Shown: positions 9,901 to 18,925 of the stretch, piece by piece
Numbering within the stretch: the first letter of the stretch is position 1
Layout of the letters: every line of letters starts with the position of its first letter
Source of the DNA: Cytospora piceicola
Lineage: Eukaryota; Ascomycota; Sordariomycetes; Diaporthales; Cytosporaceae
Length of the DNA: 64,000 nt
Reading direction: 5' to 3'
Assembly: GCA_023375675.1 (NCBI GenBank)
Contig: JALQBC010000008.1
Span: 682,001-746,000 of the forward strand
The notes under the pieces: generated by a model
Database searches by the model: none
Seen by the model: the letters and a program-made list of their open reading frames with translations, nothing else
What the model was told of the DNA's origin: nothing
Program-made: the position numbers and the translations under genes

Positions 9901-11919
9901 CGTGGTGCGGCGAGCAAGCACACCTACAAGCTCATGCGTTTCTCCATCGACATTCTGAGGTCTGTCCTGAGGAAACACGAGAACATCCGCACGGCTGCCA
10001 ACATCAAAGGCTTCCTCCCGATCCTTGGCGATGCGATTGTCGTCGGAGAGGAGGAGGTCAAGATTGCTGCTTTCAAGCTGTTGACCGTCTTGATCCGAGT
10101 TCCAGATAAGACCAACGAGCTGGACGACCTTTACAAGGTTGCCTCGAAGGATGCTGTCAAGTGCGTCGGCCAGTCAGTCTCAACGACTACCGACCTCTCT
10201 CAAACTGCTCTGAAGCTCCTGGCCGTGATTCTCCGGGACCGTCGCGATGTCCCGATAAAGGATTCCGCGATCGACATGCTCCTTGGAAAACTCAAAGACG
10301 ACCTCACAGAGCCCCTGTACCGCCATGTTACCTTCAACTTCTTGCGATCCGCCCTGGATCGCAAGGTCCAGACGGCCGTCGTCTACGATACGCTTGATTA
10401 CGTTGGCACCATCATGGTCACCAACGATGACAAAGACACTCGGGACCTGGCAAGAGGTGCCTTCTTCCAATTCTTGAGAGAGTACCCTCAGAAGAAGAGC
10501 AGGTGGTGGAAGCAGATCGAGTTTATCATCGCCAACCTCAAGTACCGCCGCGAGGGTGGTCGTATCTCGGTCATGGAAGTGGTACACCTGTTACTTACGA
10601 AATCGGCCGATGAGTTCGTCAAGGAGACTGCTGCGGCCTGCTTCTTCCCTCTGGTGTTGGTTCTGGGTAACGACGACAGCGAGCGGTGCCGACTCGCCGC
10701 TGGTGAGCTCATCAAGGAGATCTTCCGCAAGGCCGACAAGGAGAGGCTCAATGAGTTCTTGACCCGGATGCGATCTTGGGCAGAGGAGGAAGATAACCTT
10801 GCTGTGGTAAAGCTCTCATTCCAGGTCTTTGGTTACTATTTCGAGGCCATGGAGCCCAGTCAGAAGGACAAGAAGGACTTGAACCTGGTAGTTGGCAAGC
10901 TCACGGATGTTCTCGGAAACCAGGACAAGGCGGACTGGGAGCTTATCAACACGGCGCTGAACTTGGTGCACATCCTGGTGCACAAGCAGCCCGAGAGGTT
11001 GCTGTCCAACAAGACGAAGGACCTCTGGACTGGCGTTTTCTCGTGCATGTCTTACGAGCGTCCCGCCGTGAAGCTCAATGCAGTTAAGCTCCTCGCGAGA
11101 TACTTGACCGACTTCGCAAGCAATGCCGCGACACAAGCCAAGGGGCAAGCAATCACCAGCACCAATGGTCAGATCCTGGAGCAGGACCACATCGCGCAAA
11201 TCATTCGCCTGCTGCTAGGTACCCTGAGAGGACTGGAGGTTGACGAGGAGCTGGCGCAAGAGAGCATCCCGATCCTGGTCTTCCTCGCACGATTCCTGTC
11301 CCTTGCAGCGGCTGAGGACGACGACGCCGAAAAGGTGGATGGCGATGAGGTCGATGGTGGGGATGACTTCTTCAAGGACGGCGAAGAGGAAGACGACGAA
11401 GAAGAGAAGAAGCAAGGCACCATGACGATGCGCTACATCTTCTCCCGCCTGGCGGCCATCATCCGACGCGAAACCCCACCCAAGGCGCCGACGCTCGTCG
11501 CCAAGGTGGCAGCCATCGAAGCCGTGGACGTCTTCTGCAACCAGTGCGACGTGGCGACCCTGGAGCCGTCGCTGCGGACGATCCTGCGGCCGCTGCGCAA
11601 CCTGACGGACGTCAACATCGCGGCGCCGTTCTCGACGGACGAGCTGTTCAAGACGCGGTACGAGACGCTCAAGACCAAGGCGCAGCAGATCATGGACACG
11701 CTGCAGCAGAAGCTGGGCACGGCCGAGTACACGAAGCAGCTGCTGACGGTGGGCGAGGACATCAAGGAGAGGAGGCAGGCGAGGCTGAGCAAGAGGAAGG
11801 TGCAGGTGTTCACGGCGCCGGAGAAGTGGGGCCGGGACAAGAGGAGGAAGGTGGAGCAGAAGAAGGACCGCAGGAAGGCCAAGGGGCAGGAGCACCGGAG
11901 CATGAGGAGGGGCTGGTAG
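3934..11919 (+). CDS. UTP20: UTP20, U3 snoRNP / SSU processome HEAT-repeat protein
   Basis: Single exon, 2661 aa, close to the family's usual size (about 2500-2800 aa). UTP20 is a nucleolar component of the small-subunit processome needed for 18S rRNA maturation. I chose the ATG at 3934 (MAPTVSSGRVAKARGHARRH) because the frame upstream has only a non-ATG start, and the basic N-terminus followed by HEKNHRWESFTTKISKLNSL is typical. The body is all-helical HEAT/ARM-like repeats, with the DRIM region roughly at residues 850-1500. Acidic loops occur at about 930 (EDEDEEH), 1170 (EEEEDD) and 2465-2495, and the protein ends in a Lys/Arg-rich nucleolar-type tail (KWGRDKRRKVEQKKDRRK). No intron is seen. 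Its divergent neighbour is also an RNA-processing factor. Confidence 0.93.
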   Translation: MAPTVSSGRVAKARGHARRHTTAHEKNHRWESFTTKISKLNSLDPLRKVRRQDLDDEDISTSASYFRHAGMKWADLNISKNFTNFKREITPLSETLPQILHFRDKIMGLLTTYISVQDKESLEPLLELMTAFAHDLGAKFEKYYQTSLELLVAIASKPQEVEVIEWTFGALAWLFKYLSRLLVPDLRPTYHMLSGLLGKSKHPSHINRFAAESMSFLIKKAAAPSHRESALPRIVDQVRDDLKDLAITLAKKNNKTAGDDVAGYELEAAYKTKQFQMYQEGIMNMFSEAMKGPGATLHSTASSIFTALLSAVPPEQLEPGNSSFWAEICCGVLTNIIHHSTAESFAPLAESILGAASKATEDERMKENPYHLTLFLRLFGVMAGVRSGSKVSDWRALTKMLTTLLGMFSKDAESISKYAGSLVWENAVAHAGICWHQAPMDALIPSLNDFNKVMTGEPLMRWYIPFCGYLAELNGARFRSLFQKPFQKFIATHWSDGKNEELLCVLLPKLVSGGALPQGSDKDGCPLPQSWQDQIVSKFEELGNTSFPEQGSHGKNPSMWRDKCLPKYSALLRVLESTKIHPSTSARIAELLLKKLKLALRPSESLATEETRFIVSQGFLAYLKMSKASGSVDESLSPLLKAAAPRFSRSPSFLEALLGYEKEMLGKKKARENQSPVADDDPFVESLISNLATSSRPLRMASLQVLEVLPFTPDQENCLSTMMSVEQLPFDHDSPRAIGLHLRRLAQFYSHLDANSWLRQAIPAFLFGMLTVPLSPVWDEAVEALKQISQIKSAAEAISDRAFEWLRIPSPRWTPPQFAPDQNRGHATSDFQCSNFLTLEDQARDTSEALEEPSNVLLKTFEEMQDIPPDHVKNARGKALKVFSATPALAEKRSRKLVPYLLSLDEAHRSLAEDEDEEHVLPEDDFWSLADRKALLAVFAQIGNPKVLYRSQEVYQTLLGLLTHRDIEMQKPALKAIFTWKKEGVKPYRENLEFLLDDARFKNELTVFLQDENTILPQHRAELMPVLLRILYGRATSKKGVASGRNGLHATRLAVIRNLSVHDVGAFLDISLGNLRDIQIVDASGLKESLFGEEMVTPRKMLGFLNMVETIINELGTSIETYMETCVNAVLYCLFSASRNLRQTEQKDEEEEDDASVDNDKTANTSLFKVARTTALKCLCALVKNNQNYDWTPYQEVIVSEIVTPVIDLPAEEMAQGISWTWKLLDTWSQFPRTASILAINQNVLSKTVECVGFEKSKNEVRIFALGIIQNLVKLAQAEEPESQYVKAELLDRNADKMLSEIGNYLRVNHEMESRVLEACVDTVVKLSAVVDGSRNARNLVDISTYLLNQPVRRVSPKVKGSLLLILEHYITLDDIHKDSALKQSVYKTLSSLFSFFKDKRNRESLSKVLVAYATRDPTVQEVARICADLNSYVEERLDEPDYDRRLAAFLAVTRRDVPLTMEQWPPLLHNSIFFLSQDEEFGILTSNSADVMCRFIDATAGVWGTETQAAHIELLNETIMPAIQAGVREPSETVRRETMRLLGHLTSKLGEWAQVSDLRVLLPADDEDSNKAFFSNVLTPAVSKQLQAVQVLSAANERSELGSKNISQIFLPLLEHFIWGRAGADDHGLGAQAAATIASLAGSLEWSQYRALIRRYITYLKTKPELHKQVIRLLDKVAETLVSAVEGPTATAMEVDDTADATAPIKRRLARTLPSMEKMVTEFTTNFLPPLLEHLHDKNEETVSARVPVAVILVKLLRLLPDQVLSQQLPSVLTDICHILRSKAWEAREMARGTLAKIAVILGPPSFGFILKELRGALKMGTQLHVLSYTMHTLLLAVTPEFQQGDLDYCLEDMVTVIMDDVFGVTGQEKDAEGYTTKMKEVKSSKSQDSMELISSTASIVHLVALVRPLQLLLMEKLDLRLVRKIDELLNRIANGLQKNPASDSRDTLIFCYEVVQEVYNSRKERPEQKINPRLKRYLIQKGAKREDRGAASKHTYKLMRFSIDILRSVLRKHENIRTAANIKGFLPILGDAIVVGEEEVKIAAFKLLTVLIRVPDKTNELDDLYKVASKDAVKCVGQSVSTTTDLSQTALKLLAVILRDRRDVPIKDSAIDMLLGKLKDDLTEPLYRHVTFNFLRSALDRKVQTAVVYDTLDYVGTIMVTNDDKDTRDLARGAFFQFLREYPQKKSRWWKQIEFIIANLKYRREGGRISVMEVVHLLLTKSADEFVKETAAACFFPLVLVLGNDDSERCRLAAGELIKEIFRKADKERLNEFLTRMRSWAEEEDNLAVVKLSFQVFGYYFEAMEPSQKDKKDLNLVVGKLTDVLGNQDKADWELINTALNLVHILVHKQPERLLSNKTKDLWTGVFSCMSYERPAVKLNAVKLLARYLTDFASNAATQAKGQAITSTNGQILEQDHIAQIIRLLLGTLRGLEVDEELAQESIPILVFLARFLSLAAAEDDDAEKVDGDEVDGGDDFFKDGEEEDDEEEKKQGTMTMRYIFSRLAAIIRRETPPKAPTLVAKVAAIEAVDVFCNQCDVATLEPSLRTILRPLRNLTDVNIAAPFSTDELFKTRYETLKTKAQQIMDTLQQKLGTAEYTKQLLTVGEDIKERRQARLSKRKVQVFTAPEKWGRDKRRKVEQKKDRRKAKGQEHRSMRRGW

Positions 11920-12404
11920 ATTGGTTTGACGATGTTGTTTGTAGTAGTTGGTGGGTTTCCCCGGTGTTGTTAGGTTGTTGGGAGGGCTGGGCATTCCCGG
12001 CCCGATGGGCGCATGTCAAAATCTTTAATTAAATACGCTTTGAACCATACGTTTCACACGCTCGCGAGCCTTGTCGTTGTGAAGCTGAGAATGTCCTCTG
12101 TTTCTGTCTCATCTTGAATCTAACAAGGGTATTCCAAACGCCGATATATGTCTCTTTAATTGTACAAGCCTCCTCCTTTTATAAATCTGCCGCGAATTCC
12201 CCATAAGGACCCTATGAAGGCCGTGTCGAAGCCTAACATGACACATGTGTGGCCTGCTGAAGACCGTACTGAGGAAACCCGAGTCGTCTGCTGGTCTTTG
12301 GTCACCCTGCTCAGTCATGTCTGTAGCCTTGACGACCAGCAAAAGGACGAGGGCCACGCCTCAATCCTTGGTGCAGATGGCCAGATGCCTAGAACATAGT
12401 CTAT
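11920..12404. other. Convergent 3' flanks of UTP20 and ZIM17
   Basis: Short 3' intergenic region between two convergent genes. AT-rich stretches (for example 12021-12032) could serve polyadenylation. No gene is supported. Confidence 0.4.
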
Positions 12405-13052
12405 TCAAGCCTTACCAAACGACGACCCGGGCGCGTCGCCCTGCCCAGTCGTTTCAGCCGGCTGGCTCTTGACCTTTGGCTTGGGGTCCATGCCCTCGCC
12501 ATCGCCCTGCCTCTCCGACTTCTTCGTGGTGGTCCCGTCCTCCCAGAACTCCAGGTCGCCGTCCTCGCCCAGCGTGCCCCTCTTGACCAGCATGCCCTTC
12601 TCCCTCATCAGGTCCTCCACCGTGAGCCCCGTCTGCCCGAAGATCTTGAGGTGGTCGCTGATGATGTGGCGGTTGCGGCACGAGGGGCAGGCTATCAGCA
12701 CGCTGCCGTGGTGGTAGCCCTGCTTGGAGACGTTGTGCGCGGAGCGCGTGCCGCAGGGCACGCAGGTGAAGGTCAGCTCGTACGAGGGCTGCTTGGGGGG
12801 TTGGGACAGTGGCCCGCTGGCGGGTTGGGGGCGCGGGGTGGGCTTGTCCCGGCGTGTGGGCGTCGAGGAGAGCGCCCTCGTGAACACGCGCGGTATTGTT
12901 GTTCTCTGTGCTGGTGTCGTCGTCGGATGGGAGAGGGTCTGTCGGAGAGCAGAGGCTTGCGCCCGGGAGGATGCTGGGCGCGTCGGCGCGGGTATGGCCT
13001 TGCTGATACGGGCTAATGCCCTGAAGCCTGGTGATATGCCCTTGGATGCCAT
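12405..13052 (-). CDS. ZIM17: Mitochondrial DNL-type zinc-ribbon protein (Zim17/Tim15/Hep1)
   Basis: 215 aa from the ATG at 13052 (MASKGISPGFRALARISKAI); the frame runs 14 codons further up but only to a non-ATG. The first ~70 residues are rich in Arg/Ser/Ala and lack acids, as in a matrix presequence. Residues 90-150 form the DNL zinc ribbon: CVPC at C97/C100 and CPSC at C122/C125 bracket the conserved Arg-Ser-x-His...Ser-Lys-x-x-Tyr segment, followed by RHIISDHL. In the known family this zinc protein keeps mitochondrial Hsp70 (Ssc1) soluble during import. The C-terminal ~60 residues are charged and low-complexity. It diverges from cullin-3. Confidence 0.9.
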   Translation of the reverse strand: MASKGISPGFRALARISKAIPAPTRPASSRAQASALRQTLSHPTTTPAQRTTIPRVFTRALSSTPTRRDKPTPRPQPASGPLSQPPKQPSYELTFTCVPCGTRSAHNVSKQGYHHGSVLIACPSCRNRHIISDHLKIFGQTGLTVEDLMREKGMLVKRGTLGEDGDLEFWEDGTTTKKSERQGDGEGMDPKPKVKSQPAETTGQGDAPGSSFGKA

Positions 13053-13805
13053 GGTGGGATGAATTGGATAGGTGAATTGACCGTAGTTTCGCAATGACGG
13101 GGCGCTGGATTCGAGATGTTAATAGACTTTCGGTTGTTTTCCCTGGGTTTCTGCCGATGACGACGTTGAGTTGCCGACGGCGGCCGGCAACGCGTTGGCG
13201 CGGCTACACACCAGCACATTCGTCCGGCAGGCAATAATCGGAGAAGAAAAAACCTAAGTCCGGGAATAGTGGGGCAGTCACTTTTAAGGCGTCACTGGTC
13301 CCGGCTTCATTGACGCTTCATTGATGGCGGGGTCTAAGATCGACTCACTTGTGATAGACGGTAGCAGATAATATCGATAAGCGATAAGCGATAAGCGATA
13401 AGGGGGCATCGGGAAGCTGGGGGAGCGTGTGCATGCATGCCTGACATCTACTTTCGTTCACATTTCACGTCGACCAAACTCTCGACCTTCCAGAAACACC
13501 ACACAACCTTCCTTTGAATAACCAGACCGAGTATCACCATTCTACATTCTTTTGCCATCCATCTCCCTGTTGCCATGCCCATTCTAGTCCATTGTTGCGC
13601 TTGGATTTCCCTCCTCTCCCAGTTGACCCTTCGATGAGCCTTCCTGCCTGCCCTCATTGTCGCTGTACCCCCGCCAACATCGCGATCTCACCCCCGAACC
13701 GACCAACCACGGCTCACGACAGCTTCACTCACCTGCCTGCACACCTTCCGCTGGCTTCCGGAACCCTCTTGCCCCTGAAGGCCCTATTCTTACAGGGCGT
13801 CCACA
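13053..13805. promoter_or_regulatory. Divergent promoter region of ZIM17 and CUL3
   Basis: This 753-nt gap carries a tandem GATA array (listed separately). On the cul3 side it has a long pyrimidine-rich leader (about 13480-13800) typical of a fungal 5' UTR. Small open frames in the leader have no support as genes. Confidence 0.5.
13375..13402 (+). promoter_or_regulatory. Four tandem CGATAAG units (GATA-factor site cluster)
   Basis: Exactly four head-to-tail copies of CGATAAG (7-bp period) lie in the divergent promoter, with further GATA cores at about 13353 and 13367. GATAAG matches the consensus of fungal GATA factors (AreA/NIT2, SRE, WC-type). The array is seen directly; factor binding is inferred. 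Confidence 0.5.
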
Positions 13806-16626
13806 ATGCATAGGCCACAGGGCAGAATCAAGCCCCCAAGGAAGGTAGGTCATCGCGAACTCCTCAACCCCAAGTATTTAAACCCTCTACCTTTCGGCCT
13901 CAATCTTTTCGCTCCCCTTCCTTCTTTCGCAGCCAATTCTCTCCCAACCTATCCTTTGGCAATCTACCCTTCCGCAACCTACATTTTCCCAATTTCGTTC
14001 CCATTCCCCTCCCTCAAACTCTCCTGCAGAGTCGCCCACTATCATCATGGAGTGCCTCGTGATCGTTGTTCGATCGTCCAAGAAAAAGAGAGCTAAACTG
14101 TACCTTGAGTACGCCAAACAACAGCCACTCAACAGACGCAATGGACTCAGCGATGAGCAAGAGTTCGAGGCATGCTGGGACATGCTCCATGAGGCCCTGA
14201 CCGACATCCACAATCGCAACGCCGGCAAACTCTCCTTCGAGCAGCTCTACCGAGCTTCCTACAAGATCGTTCTCAAGCGCCGTGGCCCAGACCTCTACGT
14301 GAGGGTTGGAAAGTTCGAGGAGGATTGGTTCACCGATAAGGTTATCCCTCCCATCTTCGAGCTCGTCTCTGGCAATCTTGTGAGCCTTGCTCTCGGTGAC
14401 CTTCCTGGCACCACCACCCTTGAGCGACAGGCCACGAGCGAGAAGTTCCTGAGAGGCCTGAAGGACTCGTGGGAGCATCACCTGCACTCGAACGCGATGA
14501 TCGCCGACATAATGATGTACCTCGACCGCGGCCATGCGCAGGACCCCACCTGTCCCCAGCTCTACATGACCGTCCTGGGCCTCTACCGAGACAACATCTT
14601 GCGCCGCCAGTTCCCCACCATCAACGGTCCCCTTACCAATGTCGTCAACGCGGTTGTTTTCGACCTCATCAATATCGAGCGCAAGGGCGACATGATCGAC
14701 CGACAGCTCATCAAGCGACTGCTCAACATGTACGAGACTCTCGCTGAGACCGACGACCTCGTCGACGACAACCGTCTGTACCGCACCACCTTCGAGCCCG
14801 AGTACCTTGAAGACAGCCGACGCTTCTACGCGAAGGAGTCCGACTCCCTCATCCAGGACGGCGATGCCAGCAACTGGCTCCGACACACCCTCAAGCGTCT
14901 CAACGAGGAGAAGGAGCGTTGCGACACCACCATCTATTCCCAGAGCACTCCTCATATCGTGGCCATCGTTGAGGAGCAGCTTATCGCAAAGCATCTCGAC
15001 AAGTTCCTCGAGCTGGAGGGCAGTGGTCTTCGTGCCATGATCGACAATGACCGCCTCGAGGACCTCGCCAGACTCTACGAGGTTGTGTACATGGTCCCAA
15101 CCGGAATTGACAAGGTGAAGAAGATCCTACAGCACCGTGTGGTCGTTCTGGGTCTGGACATTGAGCAGGCTCTTAAGGAGGCCAACTTCTCCGCTCAGCA
15201 GCCGGCAGCCGACGGAGAAGAGGCGAAGCCTCTGAGTGGCTCCGCGCGCTCGACTGCCGCCGCCGTCAAGTGGGTTGATGATGTCCTCAAGCTCAAGGAC
15301 AAGTTCGATACAATCCTGCACGCATGCTTCCGGGACGACAAGATTCTCGAGTCAGCTCTGACCAAGAGTTTCTCCGAGTTCATCAACATGTTCAAGCGAT
15401 GCTCTGAGTTTGTGTCGCTGTTCATCGATGACAACTTGAAGAACGGCATCCGTGGCAAGACCGAGGCTGAGGTCGACGAGAGCATGGACAAGGCCATCAT
15501 TCTCGTCCGCTACCTTCAGGACCGGGACATGTTCCAGCGCTACTACCAGAAGCACCTCGCCCGCCGCCTTCTTCACGGCAAGTCCGAGAGCCAGGACGCT
15601 GAGAATCAGTTGATCTCGCGCATGAAGCAGGAGATTGGCAGCCACTTCACTTCCAAGTTCGAGGGCATGTTCAAGGACATGGATACTTCGCGGGACCTCA
15701 CTTCTGGATACCGTGATCACATCCGTGACCTTGGCGACATGGATCGCAAGGTCATCGACCTCAACATCAATGTCTTGACCACCAACAACTGGCCCCCTGA
15801 GGGCATGATGCTGAGGGGCCCTGATGGTTCCGTGGCTCCATGCACCTGGCCTGCTGAGATTCAGGGACTGCAGGCTAGCTTCCTCAAGTACTACCTCTCT
15901 GAGCGCAACGGTCGAGTCCTTACCTGGGTCGGAAATCTCGGTACCGCCGACATCAAGTGCGTCTTCCCCAAGGTCCCCGGCAAGGAGACTGGTCCGCTGA
16001 GCAAGGAGCGTCGATACGAGCTTACCGTGTCTACCCATGGCATGGTTGTCTTGATGCTGTTCAACGAGCTGCCCGAGGGCGAGTACCTCGGCTTCGAGGA
16101 GATCCAGGCCGCGACCAACATCCCTGCTCCCGAGTTGAGCCGAACCTTGGCGTCGCTGTCGCTGGCACCCAAGTCGCGAGTCCTGCTGAAGGACCCCATG
16201 ACCAAGACTATCAAGCCTGACGACCGATTCACCTTCAACAATACTTTTGTTAGCAAGCAGGTCAAGATCAGAGCTCCGATTGTCAGCGCTCATTCCAAGG
16301 TTGAAGGCGATGACGAGCGCAAGGAGACGGAGAAGAAGAATGACCAGAGCCGCCTCGCTATCGTCGATGCGGCTATCGTCAGAATCATGAAGTAAGTTCA
16401 ATACTCCTCCCTGTGCCGTGGGACACATGACTGACTATCTTACAGGGCTCGCAAGGAGCTTGCGCACAACCTTCTCATCACCGAGGTCGTCAGCGTCCTC
16501 TCCACCCGCTTCAAGCCCGACCTCCCTGTGGTCAAGAAGCGCATTGAGGACCTGATTGCCCGAGAGTTCCTCGAGCGAGCCGATGAGACCGATGCCACCC
16601 AGCAGGTTTACCGATACCTCGCTTAA
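13806..16626 (+). CDS. CUL3: Cullin-3, scaffold of CRL3 E3 ubiquitin ligase
   Basis: Proposed exons are 13806..13844, 14125..16391 and 16446..16626, giving 828 aa in frame. The last junction is certain: intron 16392-16445 (GTAAGT..TACAG) joins IVRIM-K to ARKELAHNLL, so the conserved neddylation lysine (K769 in this model) is split across the exons. The C-terminal winged helix ends QQVYRYLA. Cullin repeats (FEACWDMLHEALTDIHNRN, SFEQLYRASYK) and the cullin-homology domain (YYQKHLARRLLHGKS) are clear. The 13-codon first exon (MHRPQGRIKPPRK) is the usual fungal Cul3 N-terminus followed by GTAGGT. The acceptor after 14124 (ACAG, branch-like GCTAAAC at 14092-14098) keeps phase 0; an acceptor after 14109 also does, adding five residues. 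Cul3 binds BTB-domain adaptors and the Rbx1 RING protein. Confidence 0.9.
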
Positions 16627-17614
16627 ACCCCGAAGAGTCGCCGTCGCCTTACATATGGCGCGGAGGATACTTCATGTACAAAATGATTACGACTTTGTTT
16701 TGCGACGTTTAAAAACGGCGTGGCGTCAGGACTGGACAGGACAGGACGGAGGAGAGTTCTTGACATATCTGGCAGGACGCATGGTCACTAGCCGGATGCA
16801 TTTACATACCATTGAGGCAACAGGCTCGCAAGAGCCTACAGTGGCGGCATTTGACTGCCCATGGCACCTTGATGTTGGCGTTCTGGCCTAACTTTGATTG
16901 GCCTCACATTTTCGAGGCTACTTTTTTACCGGGCAACGATGACCCGAGTACGCATGTTTGCTAGCACCCAATTACCCCAAAAGTCTTTCAATTGTTCTTA
17001 AGCTCAGCTCCAGTTCGCCGTTCTTTGTGACCGTGTCTTGCCCCCTGTTTGTAGGTGTCTGGAAAGGCGCTTCTGACACGCGCTCAGTTGGCCCTTTGAG
17101 TGATGTGATGTGATGTATTACATTCTCGTCTCGACCTTGATTTTTCCACTGCAGACCGCTGACTGCGTCTAAACGCCTTCCGAGCTGTCAACAATGAGAG
17201 GACCAAGTAAACAACGGCTACGTACTGCTCAATGCATATTGTTCTTTTTCCAATGGAGGGGATTGTGTATTAACATACAAAGGACGCCAGCCATGCAAAG
17301 AAACAAATGCACCGATGACAAAGGGATTGTTGCGTTCGAAGCGTTCCGCCGTGGAGACTGGTGTAGCAGCCCTATGAATTTCCGACGATAAATGGCCTCA
17401 ATTTGGATTTTACAGTTCTGAACTTCAACTTCGACTTTGACTTCAACTTCATCTCCACTAACACACCCAAGATCTTGACAAGCACAATCACTATCGACAC
17501 AAACTTCTCAGAAAGGTACAGTCAGGACAACGGTGAGAGAAACAGAAACTCCCAGCAAAGGTATTTTTCAAGGTCAGGACCAGACATAACACCATCAACG
17601 CCCTCACCTTCACC
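16627..17614. other. Intergenic region, no supported gene
   Basis: It holds the cul3 3' UTR and the leader of the next gene. The 17400-17614 segment has the A/C-rich, pyrimidine-patched look of a 5' UTR just before CACCATGG at 17611. Only short unsupported frames occur. Confidence 0.4.
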
Positions 17615-18925
17615 ATGGATACCCAAGGCCTTCCCCATACAACCCCTCCCTCCTCTTCTAGACATAGCAGGACAGACAGATATCCAACTATGCAACAGTT
17701 CGCAGCAGAGCTTCTAGCAGGCCGGGGAGAGGTCTCCCCCGTCAGCCTCGTTCAGTTCGCAGCTGTCATACGTGCTGGGAACGCAGCACAACAGAGAAGG
17801 AAAGACTCCGCAGGACACAAGCGCAAGGCACCCCTCTCGGAGCGGACAGTGCGAACCAATGCCACCAATTCCGGTGACTTACTGGGCGAGAGGCTCGCAC
17901 TGGCCGGCCTGTCGCTTGGCGGGGACCCAGGTAGGTCCGAGGAGGGCGAAGGTAACTACTCGAGCGAGCCCAGCGTCCACACCGCGCGGGCGGTGACGAT
18001 GCGGCGCCTGGATGGAGCGGGCGGGCTGCGGCGCCGACGGGGAATCTCCAGCATGCTCCCACCGCGAGGCTCTCCTGACCGTGTGGACCGGCAGGTCGAC
18101 GAGGCTGAGCGGCAGTGGGGGCGCGCCTCTGGCGCCGCTGTGGACGTCCAGGTAAGTCGGACCGGTATGCGGATGCTGACGGGGACTAGGAGAGCCACTT
18201 CGGTGTTTGGGGAGGAGGCCCCAGGTGAGGATGGAAGCCACAGCACAGCAGTGGAGGGCGTAGCGGCCAAGGAGGAGGATGAAGAAGAGGGAGATGAAGG
18301 CCTCGTTGGCATCGAGAGAGACCTAACACCCACTGATCAAGACGCCACGTCAACGACGGTAAGTAGCGACCGGGGATATGTCGACGACAACAGGTCCCTC
18401 TTCTTGCCAACGTCCGCGGCGCAGCAGAGAGCCCGCGCGAACGCCCTCTTCATCCCGGCACTCCCAAGGGGAGACCTTGTCGGCGCCGGCCGGCCGGAGG
18501 TGGGAGACCTGCCACAAGCCAGCTCGGCAAGCTCGCTGAGCCTGGTCCCGACGGTCTTCGACGTCCGGGTCCCGACGCCGCCTCCGCGGGCGAGCGCCGG
18601 GCGGGCTGATGACAAATCTACCATTCTCCCGAGCGGAGCCCGGCGGCACGCCAGGCGGGACGCCAGCGGCGGCAGGGGCGTAGGCAACAATAACAACAAC
18701 AAGCCGCCAGGCGTGCGACGGAGCAGTGGTTGTCCCGAACCAGGTGTTCTTCCGGGCGAGGACGCGCAGCGGCCGCCTGCCGAAGTTGAGGCCGGGGCCG
18801 TGGAGTATGACGAGTGGTCGTCGGCCGAGGAGATGGGGTCTCGGTATGGGGGGTATCCGGGTGCGCCTGCGCCTGGGGAGGACTGGAAGGCGCGGTGGAT
18901 GAGGTACGAGGGAGACTACAGGTAA
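17615..18925 (+). CDS. Hypothetical disordered fungal protein
   Basis: Read as one open frame this is 436 aa, starting at a CACCATGG context and ending ARWMRYEGDYR. I recognise no domain. It is rich in Arg, Gly, Ser and Glu, with an acidic run (KEEDEEEGDEG), a poly-Asn tract (NNNNNK) and Pro-rich parts, so it is probably intrinsically disordered. Three GT..AG segments of 35-43 nt inside the frame look like micro-introns or retained introns (see findings), so the exon structure may be wrong. GC-rich third positions and length favour a real gene. Confidence 0.5.
   Translation: MDTQGLPHTTPPSSSRHSRTDRYPTMQQFAAELLAGRGEVSPVSLVQFAAVIRAGNAAQQRRKDSAGHKRKAPLSERTVRTNATNSGDLLGERLALAGLSLGGDPGRSEEGEGNYSSEPSVHTARAVTMRRLDGAGGLRRRRGISSMLPPRGSPDRVDRQVDEAERQWGRASGAAVDVQVSRTGMRMLTGTRRATSVFGEEAPGEDGSHSTAVEGVAAKEEDEEEGDEGLVGIERDLTPTDQDATSTTVSSDRGYVDDNRSLFLPTSAAQQRARANALFIPALPRGDLVGAGRPEVGDLPQASSASSLSLVPTVFDVRVPTPPPRASAGRADDKSTILPSGARRHARRDASGGRGVGNNNNNKPPGVRRSSGCPEPGVLPGEDAQRPPAEVEAGAVEYDEWSSAEEMGSRYGGYPGAPAPGEDWKARWMRYEGDYR

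Noticed and set aside
14047..14124. ATG at 14047 as the cullin-3 start
   Set aside because: The stretch to 14124 does not look like cullin N-terminus, while the upstream mini-exon MHRPQGRIKPPRK with a GTAGGT donor does.
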